Below are positions 28,266 to 40,990 of a stretch of DNA of 64,000 bases, piece by piece. Source of the stretch: a virus. Every line of letters starts with the position of its first letter. Position 1 is the first letter of the stretch. The position numbers were made by a program, and so were the translations under genes. The stretch covers positions 1 to 64,000 of IMG/VR virus record IMGVR_UViG_3300043395_003024. One strand, written 5' to 3'. A model generated the notes under the pieces. The model did not search any database. It worked only from the letters and a program-made list of their open reading frames with translations, and had not been told where the DNA came from.

Positions 28266-29353
28266 ATGTTCTCCTTGATAAAAGCCATTGTTGCATCCCA
28301 GTCATCACCGCGAGCATCCATAGAAAAATCACGTAATAGCGAATAATTTTCGTTTATATCATCCAGCCTCTTGACTGGATTGAGGAGTTCATCGAGATGA
28401 TAAATCCATTCTTTTTCTGTTCTCGCTATTCTCCCTATTCCTTTATCAGATAAATACTGATATTCCGGCGAGTATGAAGAAATGAATGGAACTCCAGCCG
28501 CTGCGTATTCGAGACCTTTTATAAAAGATTTTGCGTGATTGAATTTAATATCATTTAGAGGGATTATGCCTATATCAATCGGAAGCATTAGGTTTGGATA
28601 CTCCAATATCGGGACCATAGGCAATTTTCTCGCATAATCATCATGAACATTTAAAAGTCGATGCGCCATTGGTGCGTTGTCGTTGTGTCCAGAATGATGA
28701 AATAAAAGATTATGTTTTTTAATATATTTACCAAAAAACGGAGCAAGTTGCTCTAGGTCATTTGACCTCCAGTGGGTTGCCCCAACCCAACCAATTTTTG
28801 TTTTTCTATTCGAACGGAACTGTTTTTTACGCCAGCGGTCTAGGTCTATTCCATTTCGTACCATAAAAACATTGTCACGTTTTTTCCCGTAGTACTCAAA
28901 TAGAAATGGCGTTGATGTTATTACTGCATCTGCCGCCATAATAATTTGCGCGTAGATTTCCCTGTTTGAGTCTGGGTTATTCTTTGGGTCTGTTGCCTCA
29001 AACGCTCTATTCGATTTAGAAAGACCATCAAACCAGTCGTCAATATCTACAACAATTTTTTGCCCCATAGCCTGAGCTTTTGGTATTGACTCAAGTATTT
29101 CTTTTTGCATCAATAGTTTTAAGACAATTATGTCCCACCCATGGACGGCCCTTCCGCCGTCAACGAGCATTCCAAAACCGCGCTGTTGATTGAACCCGGG
29201 GAAACCAGTAGCGGAAAACCACCCACGTTTATTTAGTTCCTCGGACGGAAGCTTGCATCGATACCAGGCGCATCCATTTGGCTGAAGAGGGGCAGTACCC
29301 CATGCCCAATCATGGGTTAAAAATGCGACTGTTGGTTTCTGTGGCTTTTGCAT
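28262..29353 (-). CDS. Glycosyltransferase (GT-B type)
   Basis: 363 residues. Two Rossmann-like halves: VAFLTHDWAWG at the N-terminus, KIVVDIDDWFDG, IGWVGATHWRSNDLEQL in the linker, and FIKGLEYAAAGVPFISSYSPEY near the C-terminus (the EYxAxGVPxI nucleotide-sugar pattern). First gene of the modification operon; divergent from the tail-fibre cluster at 29.5 kb. It could glycosylate fibres or host surface. Confidence 0.8.
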   Translation of the reverse strand: MQKPQKPTVAFLTHDWAWGTAPLQPNGCAWYRCKLPSEELNKRGWFSATGFPGFNQQRGFGMLVDGGRAVHGWDIIVLKLLMQKEILESIPKAQAMGQKIVVDIDDWFDGLSKSNRAFEATDPKNNPDSNREIYAQIIMAADAVITSTPFLFEYYGKKRDNVFMVRNGIDLDRWRKKQFRSNRKTKIGWVGATHWRSNDLEQLAPFFGKYIKKHNLLFHHSGHNDNAPMAHRLLNVHDDYARKLPMVPILEYPNLMLPIDIGIIPLNDIKFNHAKSFIKGLEYAAAGVPFISSYSPEYQYLSDKGIGRIARTEKEWIYHLDELLNPVKRLDDINENYSLLRDFSMDARGDDWDATMAFIKENI

Positions 29354-29435
29354 AAAATCAAGTCAATACTAGTAAAACAGTGATGTATCTATCCATAAAT
29401 AGATATAAAGATAATTCATAAAGTCGTTTAAATAC

Positions 29436-29463
29436 TTGGACCGTTAAGTACTGCTCATAATCT
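29436..29463 (+). promoter_or_regulatory. Candidate promoter of the tail-fibre operon
   Basis: TTGGAC (29436-29441), 16-bp spacer, TAATCT (29458-29463), in an A/T-rich divergent gap. It would drive the gene run 29506-45762. Confidence 0.4.
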
Positions 29464-29505
29464 ACAATCTTTGTGAAGCTGTTTAATTTGGAGGCATTCT
29501 TCGCA

Positions 29506-29889
29506 ATGTTGGCCGGCAACTACAATATGACGTGTCAACAGGGGTCGACGTTTTCGCGCACCATAGAGATAGAACAGCCAGACCTGGCATCCGACCCAAC
29601 AGGAAATACATTTATCCCTTTTGACCTATCTGGATACACGGCAAGGATGCAGGTCAGGAGAACTATTGATTCTTCTAATGTTTTGCTTGAATTAACGACG
29701 TCAAATGGCGGGCTAACAGTAAATCCAATTGAGGGCGACACAAATAAAATATTTCTTTACGCCTCAGCCAACGTTACGGCATCTGTATCGACCAGTGGCG
29801 TGTACGACATAGAGATTATTAGCGCCGAAAATATCGTGTCAAGAGTCCTACAGGGAACTTTTAACCTCAGTCCAGAGGTAACTCGATGA
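29506..29889 (+). CDS. Phage structural protein, first of fibre cluster
   Basis: 127 residues from ATG 29506, preceded by GGAGG; an earlier GTG at 29473 is possible. NYNMTCQQGSTFSRTI, then FIPFDLSGYTARMQVR, follows a widely seen phage protein (N-terminal QGxTF, then LTGYTARMQVR), which sits beside baseplate or fibre genes. Probably a beta-rich adaptor. The stop overlaps the next start. Confidence 0.65.
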   Translation: MLAGNYNMTCQQGSTFSRTIEIEQPDLASDPTGNTFIPFDLSGYTARMQVRRTIDSSNVLLELTTSNGGLTVNPIEGDTNKIFLYASANVTASVSTSGVYDIEIISAENIVSRVLQGTFNLSPEVTR

Positions 29890-30194
29890 GCGACGTCCCC
29901 AATAATGTAATCATAAATGAAGACACGGCAAATAGGGTTATCGTAAACCAGGATGCCCCAAATCAGGTTGTTGTTCGGCTCTCCGCAAATGGTGGCAACA
30001 CAAGAAGACTAGTGTACAGCCAGCCAGTGGCGTCTGATACTTGGCTAATTACGCATTCTCTGGGTGGAAGACCGTCAATAACCGTTGTTGATACTGCAGA
30101 TACCGTAGTTATTGGTGAGGTAACATATATTAGTGATTCCCAAATAAGGGTGGAGTTCACATCGGCATTTTCAGGATTCGCTTATCTGACCTAA
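29886..30194 (+). CDS. Tail-fibre-associated beta protein
   Basis: 102 residues. WLITHSLGGRPSITVVDTADTVVIGEVTYISDSQIRVEFTSAFSGFAYL is the short fibre-tip or attachment domain often found after collagen or fibre genes (THxLGxRPxVTVVDSAGxxV). Overlaps the previous stop (ATGA). Likely trimerises at the fibre. Confidence 0.7.
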   Translation: MSDVPNNVIINEDTANRVIVNQDAPNQVVVRLSANGGNTRRLVYSQPVASDTWLITHSLGGRPSITVVDTADTVVIGEVTYISDSQIRVEFTSAFSGFAYLT

Positions 30195-30206
30195 AGGCAA
30201 GGACAA

Positions 30207-31535
30207 ATGGCAACAAAATTCGTAACAAATCTTGACCTAAATCAGAATCAGATTCTGAATGCAACATTTGAGGTCCTTGCATCTGACCCGAATACAAATC
30301 TGTTCGACGGCCGCATGTACTTTAACAGCGTCGATGGGGTTATTAAGGTTTATGACGCAACTGCAGCAGCATGGCGAAAGATTGTTGCTGGAATTGGTGC
30401 TGATGCAGGCGTTGTGTCTGGCGGCTCATATTCAACAGCATTGACAATTACTGAGTCCGGCGGTCAAATAACAATTACGCCAAACCTTGCCACTTCGGCA
30501 AGTGCTGGTTTGATGACGTCGTCTGACTTTACTAAACTCGGCGATGCAACATCTGAGGCAACGGCTAGCAAGCTTGTTATTCGTGATGCCAGCGGCAATA
30601 TTAAAGTTGCTACGCCAACCGACTCGGCACATGCTGCTACAAAGGGGTATGTAGATGCCGCACGGTCTGGTCTTGATGTTAAGCAGTCAGTACGAGCCGC
30701 AACTACGGGCCCAGTCAACCTTGCTAACCAACTTGAGGCCGGCGATACTCTTGATACAACTGTAACTCTCGTTGCAGGCGACCGTGTCCTAGTAAAGAAC
30801 CAGTCAACAGCTTCGGAAAACGGTATCTATGTTGTTCAGTCGTCCGGGGCAGCGGTTCGCGCTTCTGATGCAAATGGCACGCCAGATACTGGGGAGATGT
30901 CTGGTGGAACCTTTACATTTGTTGAGGAAGGAACAGTAAACGCCGATAGTGGCTGGGTTGTTACGTCAAATGGTGCAATAACAGTCGGAACTGATGCGAT
31001 TAACTGGGCACAATTCTCCGGCGCTGGACAAATAACAGCTGGAGATGGTCTTACCAAGTCCGGCAACACTATTAATGCGGTTGGGACTTCTGACAGAATT
31101 ACCGTCAATGCTGACAGCATTGATATTGCATCAACATATGTTGGTCAGTCTTCAATAACAACAGTTGGGACAATTACTTCTGGTACGTGGAATGGTACAG
31201 ATGTCGCCGTTGCAGACGGTGGTACTGGTTCTTCAACAGAGTCTGGAGCAAGAACAAACCTGGCGTCCGCATCTGGGGAGGCCACTGGAAGGACTACAAG
31301 CACACCATCACTAGCAAGAGTATCAAAGCAGGGATGTGCAGCGTCCTCGGCTGGAGTCTCGAGCACAACTGTTACCCATAACTTCAATACAACAGACGTA
31401 ATGATTCAGGTGTACGAGGTTTCAACCGGAGCAACTGTATTTGCAGACACAACTCGCGCAAATGCAAATACTGTTACAGTTGTAATGAATGGAACAATTT
31501 CGGCTAACGATTACACAATCGTTGTAACTGGCTAA
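30207..31535 (+). CDS. Tail fibre protein
   Basis: 442 residues. KFVTNLDLNQNQILNATFE is the usual start of these fibres; DSAHAATKGYVDAARSGLDVKQSVRAAT is the phage fibre hinge (TKxYVD). The middle shows repeating beta motifs (GSGTWNGTD-like), and the C-terminus (VTHNFNTTDVMIQVYE) is a typical tip. It forms a trimeric adsorption fibre on the virion. Confidence 0.8.
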   Translation: MATKFVTNLDLNQNQILNATFEVLASDPNTNLFDGRMYFNSVDGVIKVYDATAAAWRKIVAGIGADAGVVSGGSYSTALTITESGGQITITPNLATSASAGLMTSSDFTKLGDATSEATASKLVIRDASGNIKVATPTDSAHAATKGYVDAARSGLDVKQSVRAATTGPVNLANQLEAGDTLDTTVTLVAGDRVLVKNQSTASENGIYVVQSSGAAVRASDANGTPDTGEMSGGTFTFVEEGTVNADSGWVVTSNGAITVGTDAINWAQFSGAGQITAGDGLTKSGNTINAVGTSDRITVNADSIDIASTYVGQSSITTVGTITSGTWNGTDVAVADGGTGSSTESGARTNLASASGEATGRTTSTPSLARVSKQGCAASSAGVSSTTVTHNFNTTDVMIQVYEVSTGATVFADTTRANANTVTVVMNGTISANDYTIVVTG

Positions 31536-31543
31536 GGAAAAAT

Positions 31544-31732
31544 ATGAAACTTACGGCACAACAAAAAGCTATGGTGGCGTCTTACGCGAGAAGCGTAATT
31601 GGTGCAGCAGTTGCAGCCTACGCGGCAACAGGCGACCCCAAGGCTGCGTTGAATGCGTTGTGGGCCGCACTTCTCCCTGTTGCTGTGCGGTATTTCAATA
31701 AGAATGACGCAGCATTCGGTAAAACAAAATAA
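31544..31732 (+). CDS. Small fibre-cluster protein with hydrophobic helix
   Basis: 62 residues (MKLTAQQKAMVASYARSVIGAAVAAYAATG, then ALWAALLPVAVRYFN). Similar short proteins follow fibre genes in other phages. May be a holin-like or scaffold helix; role unknown. Confidence 0.6.
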   Translation: MKLTAQQKAMVASYARSVIGAAVAAYAATGDPKAALNALWAALLPVAVRYFNKNDAAFGKTK

Positions 31733-31738
31733 TTTTTA

Positions 31739-31756
31739 ATTCCCTCGAGGGGGAAT
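31739..31756 (+). other. Small inverted repeat between fibre genes
   Basis: ATTCCC and GGGAAT flank TCGAGG. No T-tract follows on the plus strand, so it is not a convincing terminator; it could stabilise the mRNA end. Confidence 0.3.
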
Positions 31757-31776
31757 AGTAGGAAGCGATTGAGGTC

Positions 31777-36046
<4,270 letters not shown>

Positions 36047-36047
<1 letters not shown>

Positions 36048-36811
36048 TGCCTGCTATTACTTTTCCTTCATCTCCATACACGAATCAGATTTACACCGTC
36101 GGCTCTAAGAGTTGGCAGTGGGATGGCTCGGTTTGGGTTGCTTACTATAACGAAGGGTCGGACATTGTGTATGGCAGCGGCTCGGATGGCGACGCGACCC
36201 TAGACGGAACGACAACAGTTCTAGGAATGGCTCCATCGGCAAGTGTTTATTCAATGACGCGAGATATGTTCTTTAACGACTTAACAATAAATACAAGCTG
36301 CCGACTTGCTCCAAATGGTTATCGAGTTTTTGTTAAGGGAACTCTAAAGTTCGGTGGAACAAATGCGACCATAGGGTATACATCTGGTTATTCAACTTCT
36401 GGCTCGATAGCGCAAGGAGGAGCAGCTGCCACTGCTGTAACACATTCACTTGGTGGTTCCGCAACTGGATACACAGCCACTGCCCCAACTGACGCAATGG
36501 GGGGTTCGAACTATTTTAGAGTGGCTCATCAGGCTATTACTGGTTATTCAGTCACAGCATCTGGCGGACCGACATTTTTGCGTGGTGGCGCGGGTGGCTC
36601 TGGACAGGCTGGCGGAGGAGTTGTGATAGTCGCTGCTAGATATATTTCTGGACCTTCATCCGGAACTGCATACATAAAAGCTCCAGGTACTGCTCCAGCA
36701 GGGGGAGGAGTAATCATTGTAGTTTCTTCAGGCTCAGCCCTTCCAAGCGGAGTATCAACTGATGTCACTGGTCAAAATGCAGGAACATACATCTATATCA
36801 CGAGGGTATAG
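36047..36811 (+). CDS. Tail fibre/tip protein (Gly-rich)
   Basis: 254 residues. Opens with FPSSPYTNQIYTVGSKSWQWDG, the same fibre motif as its neighbour. Then come a DMFFNDLTINTSCRLAPNGYRVFVKGTL strand domain and a Gly-rich shell (GGPTFLRGGAGGSGQAGGGVVIVAARYI). The Gly-rich segment resembles a parallel-beta fibre wall. Starts on the previous stop. Confidence 0.75.
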
Positions 36812-36813
36812 CC

Positions 36814-38565
36814 GTGGCGGTTAATAGGGTTGAATCAAGCATAGGTCGTTCCGGAAACGATGCAATATACGGAACCGGCGTTGACGGAAACGTAACCATT
36901 TCTTCTAATACGACGATTACGTCCGACATGTATTACAACAACCTAACGGTTAACTCCGGAGTATTTCTAAATACAAACGGCTACAGAGTGTTTGTAAAAA
37001 ACACATTGGCAAACAATGGATATATAGGAATTGGTTCGGTTAGCAGTGGGACAGTTGGCGAACCAGCAAGTGCTGTTTCTGACGGAACCTTAAAGGGACA
37101 TACATCTGGAGCAATTACATATCGAACAGGCGGTCAGGGTGGTGGGGGTACCAATCCTGGAATTACTGCTCTTCCGTCGTTCTTGTATAAAGACGTAAAC
37201 GCAATGTCTGGTGGAATGATGATGGACCCGGTTCTTGGGGTTCTTCCAATGTCTGGAGGTTCACGTGGCGCATCAGGCAGTGTCGGGGCGTCTGGCGCTA
37301 ACGTCGCAGGTTCTGCCGGAGCAACAGGCCTTTTAGGCGCAACTGGTTCTCCCGGGGCAACCGGTTCTCCAGGAGGCGCTGGTTCTGCTGGGGCAACTGG
37401 TGCGTATGCTCCGAATGCTACAACAGTTGGTGCTGCTGGGGGAAAGGGTAACCCCGGCGCAGTTGGTGTTTCTGGCGCTAGCGGAAGTCCTGGAGCAAGC
37501 GGAAATAAGGGCGCAAGTGGAAGTCCTGGAGCTACTGGTCTGGGAGGTGCTGGTGGTGCTGGCGGTATTGGTGGTATGGGTGGTGGTGTTGTATGCATCA
37601 TTGCCAAGTACATAACGGGTTCAGGAAAATTTGTTTCATTAGGAATGTCTGGGGCAACTGGTTCTGCTGGCAGTCCTGGGACTACTGGCTTAACGGGGGC
37701 AAGTGGAGCTAGTGGAAGCCCTGGTTTAGTTGGGGCTAGCGGGTTAGCGGGTGGAACGGGGGCTACGGGTACTCCGGCTCCAGGAATAACACACCCAAAC
37801 CCCGATACATCAGTAGCAAACCCTGATGCTCGCAACTATTCACACCATCATCACTACGACAATCACTCAGACCGACATGCCCACTCCGTTAGGGCGCACG
37901 TTGATGGAGGTAAAGGGCACCATTACTTGGGTCCCCACCATCATCATGCTGGCCACTATCATCACCCTCATAACGACGGGCCGCATGGAGGCGCTCACCA
38001 CTGGGATGGCCATTGGTGGCATGCGTACTTTCAGCTGAGCCACAGTTACCCATTCCCCCACTACCATCAAAAACCAAATGGCCATGGCGGCCATAGCCAT
38101 CCAAGCGGTGATGGGTACCACCACTCTGGGGTATATCACGGTTCGTTTGGTGGTCACGATGGACACGTTCATGCCCATTTTGGGCTGCCACACCATAGCC
38201 ATACGCACGCTCATCACCCAACTACAAGCCCCACATGGCACCACCACCACGTCGCCCCACATACACATACTAACCCGGCAAGCCATTATGCAGGCGGGGC
38301 AGGCGGAGCCGGAGGTGCTGGCGGAGCCGGAGGGGCAGGCGGAGCCGGAGGAGCTGGCGGTCTTGGCGGAGCTGGTGGGGCTGGCGGTACTGGGGCTACT
38401 GGGGCTACTGGGAAAAGGGGCGGAGCCGGCGGAGGAGGGTCAATTTTGATTCTCACCGACTCGATAGATGCTACGATTACATATGACACAAGGGCTGGAC
38501 TGACGGCTGACGCGGACAACTTTTCCGCATCATCTGGAAGTTCCTATGTCTTATTGAACGTTTAG
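36814..38565 (+). CDS. Collagen/Gly-rich fibre with a His-rich domain
   Basis: 583 residues from GTG 36814. The N-terminal domain resembles the previous gene (MYYNNLTVNSGVFLNTNGYRVFVK). Gly-Ala-Ser-Pro collagen-like blocks follow, then from about residue 330 to 490 a domain with about 49 histidines in HxH, HHHH and HH clusters. Next come an AGGAGGAGG polyglycine stretch and a short C-terminus. The His domain should bind metal ions (Fe, Ni, Zn), by analogy with iron-chelating His pairs in T4-type fibre tips, though it is far denser here. It may stabilise the tip or mediate adhesion. Confidence 0.85.
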   Translation: MAVNRVESSIGRSGNDAIYGTGVDGNVTISSNTTITSDMYYNNLTVNSGVFLNTNGYRVFVKNTLANNGYIGIGSVSSGTVGEPASAVSDGTLKGHTSGAITYRTGGQGGGGTNPGITALPSFLYKDVNAMSGGMMMDPVLGVLPMSGGSRGASGSVGASGANVAGSAGATGLLGATGSPGATGSPGGAGSAGATGAYAPNATTVGAAGGKGNPGAVGVSGASGSPGASGNKGASGSPGATGLGGAGGAGGIGGMGGGVVCIIAKYITGSGKFVSLGMSGATGSAGSPGTTGLTGASGASGSPGLVGASGLAGGTGATGTPAPGITHPNPDTSVANPDARNYSHHHHYDNHSDRHAHSVRAHVDGGKGHHYLGPHHHHAGHYHHPHNDGPHGGAHHWDGHWWHAYFQLSHSYPFPHYHQKPNGHGGHSHPSGDGYHHSGVYHGSFGGHDGHVHAHFGLPHHSHTHAHHPTTSPTWHHHHVAPHTHTNPASHYAGGAGGAGGAGGAGGAGGAGGAGGLGGAGGAGGTGATGATGKRGGAGGGGSILILTDSIDATITYDTRAGLTADADNFSASSGSSYVLLNV

Positions 38566-38573
38566 GAGAAAAA

Positions 38574-38807
38574 ATGGACTTAGGTCTGACAAATCAGCAA
38601 AAAGAGATGGCTCTTCGTAATTCTAAGTCTGGTATTACAACAGAGATTTACAACATCCTCATTCGCCTAGGCATAGACCCTGACACATTTTCATCGGTCG
38701 ATGAACTCCCAACGCAAACGGATGGGTCTTTTGCTGGTGAGTACAACAGGGTTAAGGGCCTTATTTCTGCACTAGAGCTTATTGAAAGCAAGTTAAATGA
38801 GCTTTAA
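38574..38807 (+). CDS. Hypothetical protein
   Basis: 77 residues (LTNQQKEMALRNSKSGITTEIYNILIRLGIDPDTF, then GEYNRVKGLISALELIESKLNEL). Helical; likely an accessory chaperone or regulator of the fibre genes. Overlaps the next ATG. Confidence 0.6.
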   Translation: MDLGLTNQQKEMALRNSKSGITTEIYNILIRLGIDPDTFSSVDELPTQTDGSFAGEYNRVKGLISALELIESKLNEL

Positions 38808-39226
38808 TGAAACGTTTTGTATATGTTCCCCCATCATTAGCGAATGATGAGCTAGCGCTAAAAGAAGCAGAAAAACTAGCAAAAGATGCGCAGCTGTCAT
38901 TAAGAATAGGCTCTATTGGTGACGGAATAAATAAATATTCTATTAGCATCATTGCCATTCCAGAATTTTCTGCTACAAACCACGATGAAGTAGTCAAGTC
39001 TAATTTCATTTTTTCTGCGGATATAACTAATGAATTTGTCAGCATGGACAAAAGCATCCAAATGGAGACAATTTCTCCCACCGGACTTAAACAAAGTTTT
39101 TATCCAACAGTACTAGAAAGACATGTGGCTAAATTCAGGGTACGTTTTGCTGAGACTGGAAAATATGAATTTTCGGTATGCGATAAAGATACAAAGTTTT
39201 TAGTATCTTCTTTCGAGGTCATATGA
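38807..39226 (+). CDS. Hypothetical protein
   Basis: 139 residues, mixed alpha/beta (NKYSISIIAIPEFSATNHDEVVKSNFIFSAD, then GKYEFSVCDKDTKFLVSSFEVI). No family recognised. Its stop overlaps the hydroxylase start, so it may act with it. Confidence 0.6.
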   Translation: MKRFVYVPPSLANDELALKEAEKLAKDAQLSLRIGSIGDGINKYSISIIAIPEFSATNHDEVVKSNFIFSADITNEFVSMDKSIQMETISPTGLKQSFYPTVLERHVAKFRVRFAETGKYEFSVCDKDTKFLVSSFEVI

Positions 39227-39804
39227 AGATTGAAAAACCAGCAACATGCATCACTGTTTATAGAGACGTTTTTGAACCAGACATGGCTCAAGCCTTTGTA
39301 GATATGCTCAATTCCGAAATAGAAAATGAATGGTCAGAGATGGGGTGGAACTCATCTGGAGTAGGCCAGGGTGTAGTTACTCAATACCGCACTTCCTTAT
39401 CGTGTTCTTTGGTGCCGCTTATGAAGCCCTACCCAGAGACCGACCTATCTAGATTTTTTAAACGCACTATTGGCGACCAGGTTGCTGATGTTGCAGAAGA
39501 TTATAGGAAAGAGTACCTGATAGGAAGTGCCGTATTTGAGCCATACCAGGTTTTAAAGTATCTTCCAGAGTCTGAATACCATAGTCATTATGACCATTTT
39601 AGAGATAATGCAAGAGTATTTAGCATGGTTGCCAACCTGGTTTCACCAGAATCCGGCGGAAGCTTGGAATTTCCTCTATTCGACGTAGAAGTTGAATGTG
39701 AAGCTGGTTCTGTAGTTATGTTTCCCAGCAATTTCCCATATCTACATACAGCGCATCCTGTGGTATCCGGAACTAAATATTCATTGGTGACGTGGTTTAG
39801 ATGA
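39223..39804 (+). CDS. Prolyl-4-hydroxylase-like Fe(II)/2-oxoglutarate dioxygenase
   Basis: 193 residues. Double-stranded beta-helix with HYDHF (HxD iron ligands), LEFPLFDVEVECEAGSVVMFPSNFPYLHTAHPV (distal His) and GTKYSLVTWF (2-oxoglutarate Lys). This is the P4H / 2OG-FeII_Oxy_3 layout. Located directly after the collagen-like fibres, it may hydroxylate their proline or lysine. Caveat: their Pro is mostly in X, not the classic Y position. Its role on another peptide or a small molecule is equally possible. Confidence 0.8.
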   Translation: MKIEKPATCITVYRDVFEPDMAQAFVDMLNSEIENEWSEMGWNSSGVGQGVVTQYRTSLSCSLVPLMKPYPETDLSRFFKRTIGDQVADVAEDYRKEYLIGSAVFEPYQVLKYLPESEYHSHYDHFRDNARVFSMVANLVSPESGGSLEFPLFDVEVECEAGSVVMFPSNFPYLHTAHPVVSGTKYSLVTWFR

Positions 39805-40061
39805 GCATATTTAGTTATTTTTCCGCCCGATTTTGGCCTTCTGGGAATATTAGAAACAAGAGACCATGGGACGGGAACTCGCTTAATGAAAAAGACCTTC
39901 AAGATTTAGCTGACGTCGATTATGACGAAATGGAGTGGGTTGCTAGAAAATATGACCTTACTCAGCATGCGGTGATTGACTCGGAAGGTGATAAGTTCAG
40001 GTGCATTTTTATGGCTACACCAATGCCATCATTCAATCAGGAAGAAGAAGACGATGATTAG
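39801..40061 (+). CDS. Hypothetical protein
   Basis: 86 residues with an acidic C-terminus (NQEEEDDD). DLADVDYDEMEWVARKYDL and KFRCIFMATPMPS are the only recognisable features. Overlaps both neighbours, so it belongs to the modification unit. Confidence 0.6.
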   Translation: MSIFSYFSARFWPSGNIRNKRPWDGNSLNEKDLQDLADVDYDEMEWVARKYDLTQHAVIDSEGDKFRCIFMATPMPSFNQEEEDDD

Positions 40062-40290
40062 CTATTCGCTAGAAGACCATATGCAGTATGTCGAAGCAAG
40101 GCTTATTCGCATATGCGGACTGGCCGGTGTATCAGACATGACTGTTACGGAAGATAATTACAAAGCCGTTAAAAAGGGGCTAAAAGATAATCTAAACAAA
40201 GCAGAATATAATCGCTCGTACGGCGAATTGCGGCATCTGTATTTTGCCAAGTTCTTAGCACCACAAATCGAGGCGGCCGACAATGCCTAA
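40054..40290 (+). CDS. Small helical protein
   Basis: 78 residues from ATG 40054, overlapping the previous stop. Helical (LEDHMQYVEARLIRICGLAGVSDMTVTEDNYKAVKKGLKDNLNKAEYNRSYGELRHLYF). No family recognised. Confidence 0.6.
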   Translation: MISYSLEDHMQYVEARLIRICGLAGVSDMTVTEDNYKAVKKGLKDNLNKAEYNRSYGELRHLYFAKFLAPQIEAADNA

Positions 40291-40990
40291 TTTCACAATC
40301 GAAGAAATGTCTCGCATTGCACGCTCAATGCACAGCCGTCCAAGTGAAGACCTACAGCCAGTTCTTACTGATGAACAGTTAAAAGAACTATATATAAAAA
40401 TGCGTCAGGTTTATGATGCATCCGGAATCCCGCTAGAGCGCGTCATTTTTGTTGACGAGTTTCATTCTTTTATTCTCGGCTCCGACGAAAATGCAGAATT
40501 TAGAAGCATTGTTGCGGCTGCCGTTGACATCGTAGAGGCGCTCGTGCGAATGCGTAGACCGCAAAAAATGTTATTTGTTGGAGCGCTAGAGGGGCTTACA
40601 AGAACTGCACCATATGTCGAAGAGGTATCTGTCCTGAATACTGTGATTACGCAAAGCGTCGTTAAGTATTGTGATGTATCAAAGTTTGAAAATGTAACAA
40701 CTGTTAACTATTCAGAAATAGATTCATTATTTGGAACGCAGGACATGGCGGTCGTCTATTGCCAGTCGCTTGGGTTCAATGAACACCTGCTGGACTCTGT
40801 GATAGGGTCACTAAAAGAAGACGGTGTACTTGCTGTTTCAAATTCATCAGATTTAGGAAATTTGTATGAAAATGGTGATGAAACTGGAGCATATTTAGTC
40901 CATCAGCAAATACTTAATTCAGGATTATTCACTTCTTTCCATATTCCAACACAGGTAGCGTTCACAATTTATGTCAGACACGGTAACTAA
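40283..40990 (+). CDS. Rossmann-fold protein, possible methyltransferase
   Basis: 235 residues. Rossmann-like pieces: KMLFVGALEGL, then VVYCQSLGFNEHLLDSVIGSLKEDGVLAVSN. The first could be a degenerate SAM site, the second the post-motif strand. A weak resemblance only. Overlaps the halogenase by 20 bases. Confidence 0.5.
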   Translation: MPNFTIEEMSRIARSMHSRPSEDLQPVLTDEQLKELYIKMRQVYDASGIPLERVIFVDEFHSFILGSDENAEFRSIVAAAVDIVEALVRMRRPQKMLFVGALEGLTRTAPYVEEVSVLNTVITQSVVKYCDVSKFENVTTVNYSEIDSLFGTQDMAVVYCQSLGFNEHLLDSVIGSLKEDGVLAVSNSSDLGNLYENGDETGAYLVHQQILNSGLFTSFHIPTQVAFTIYVRHGN

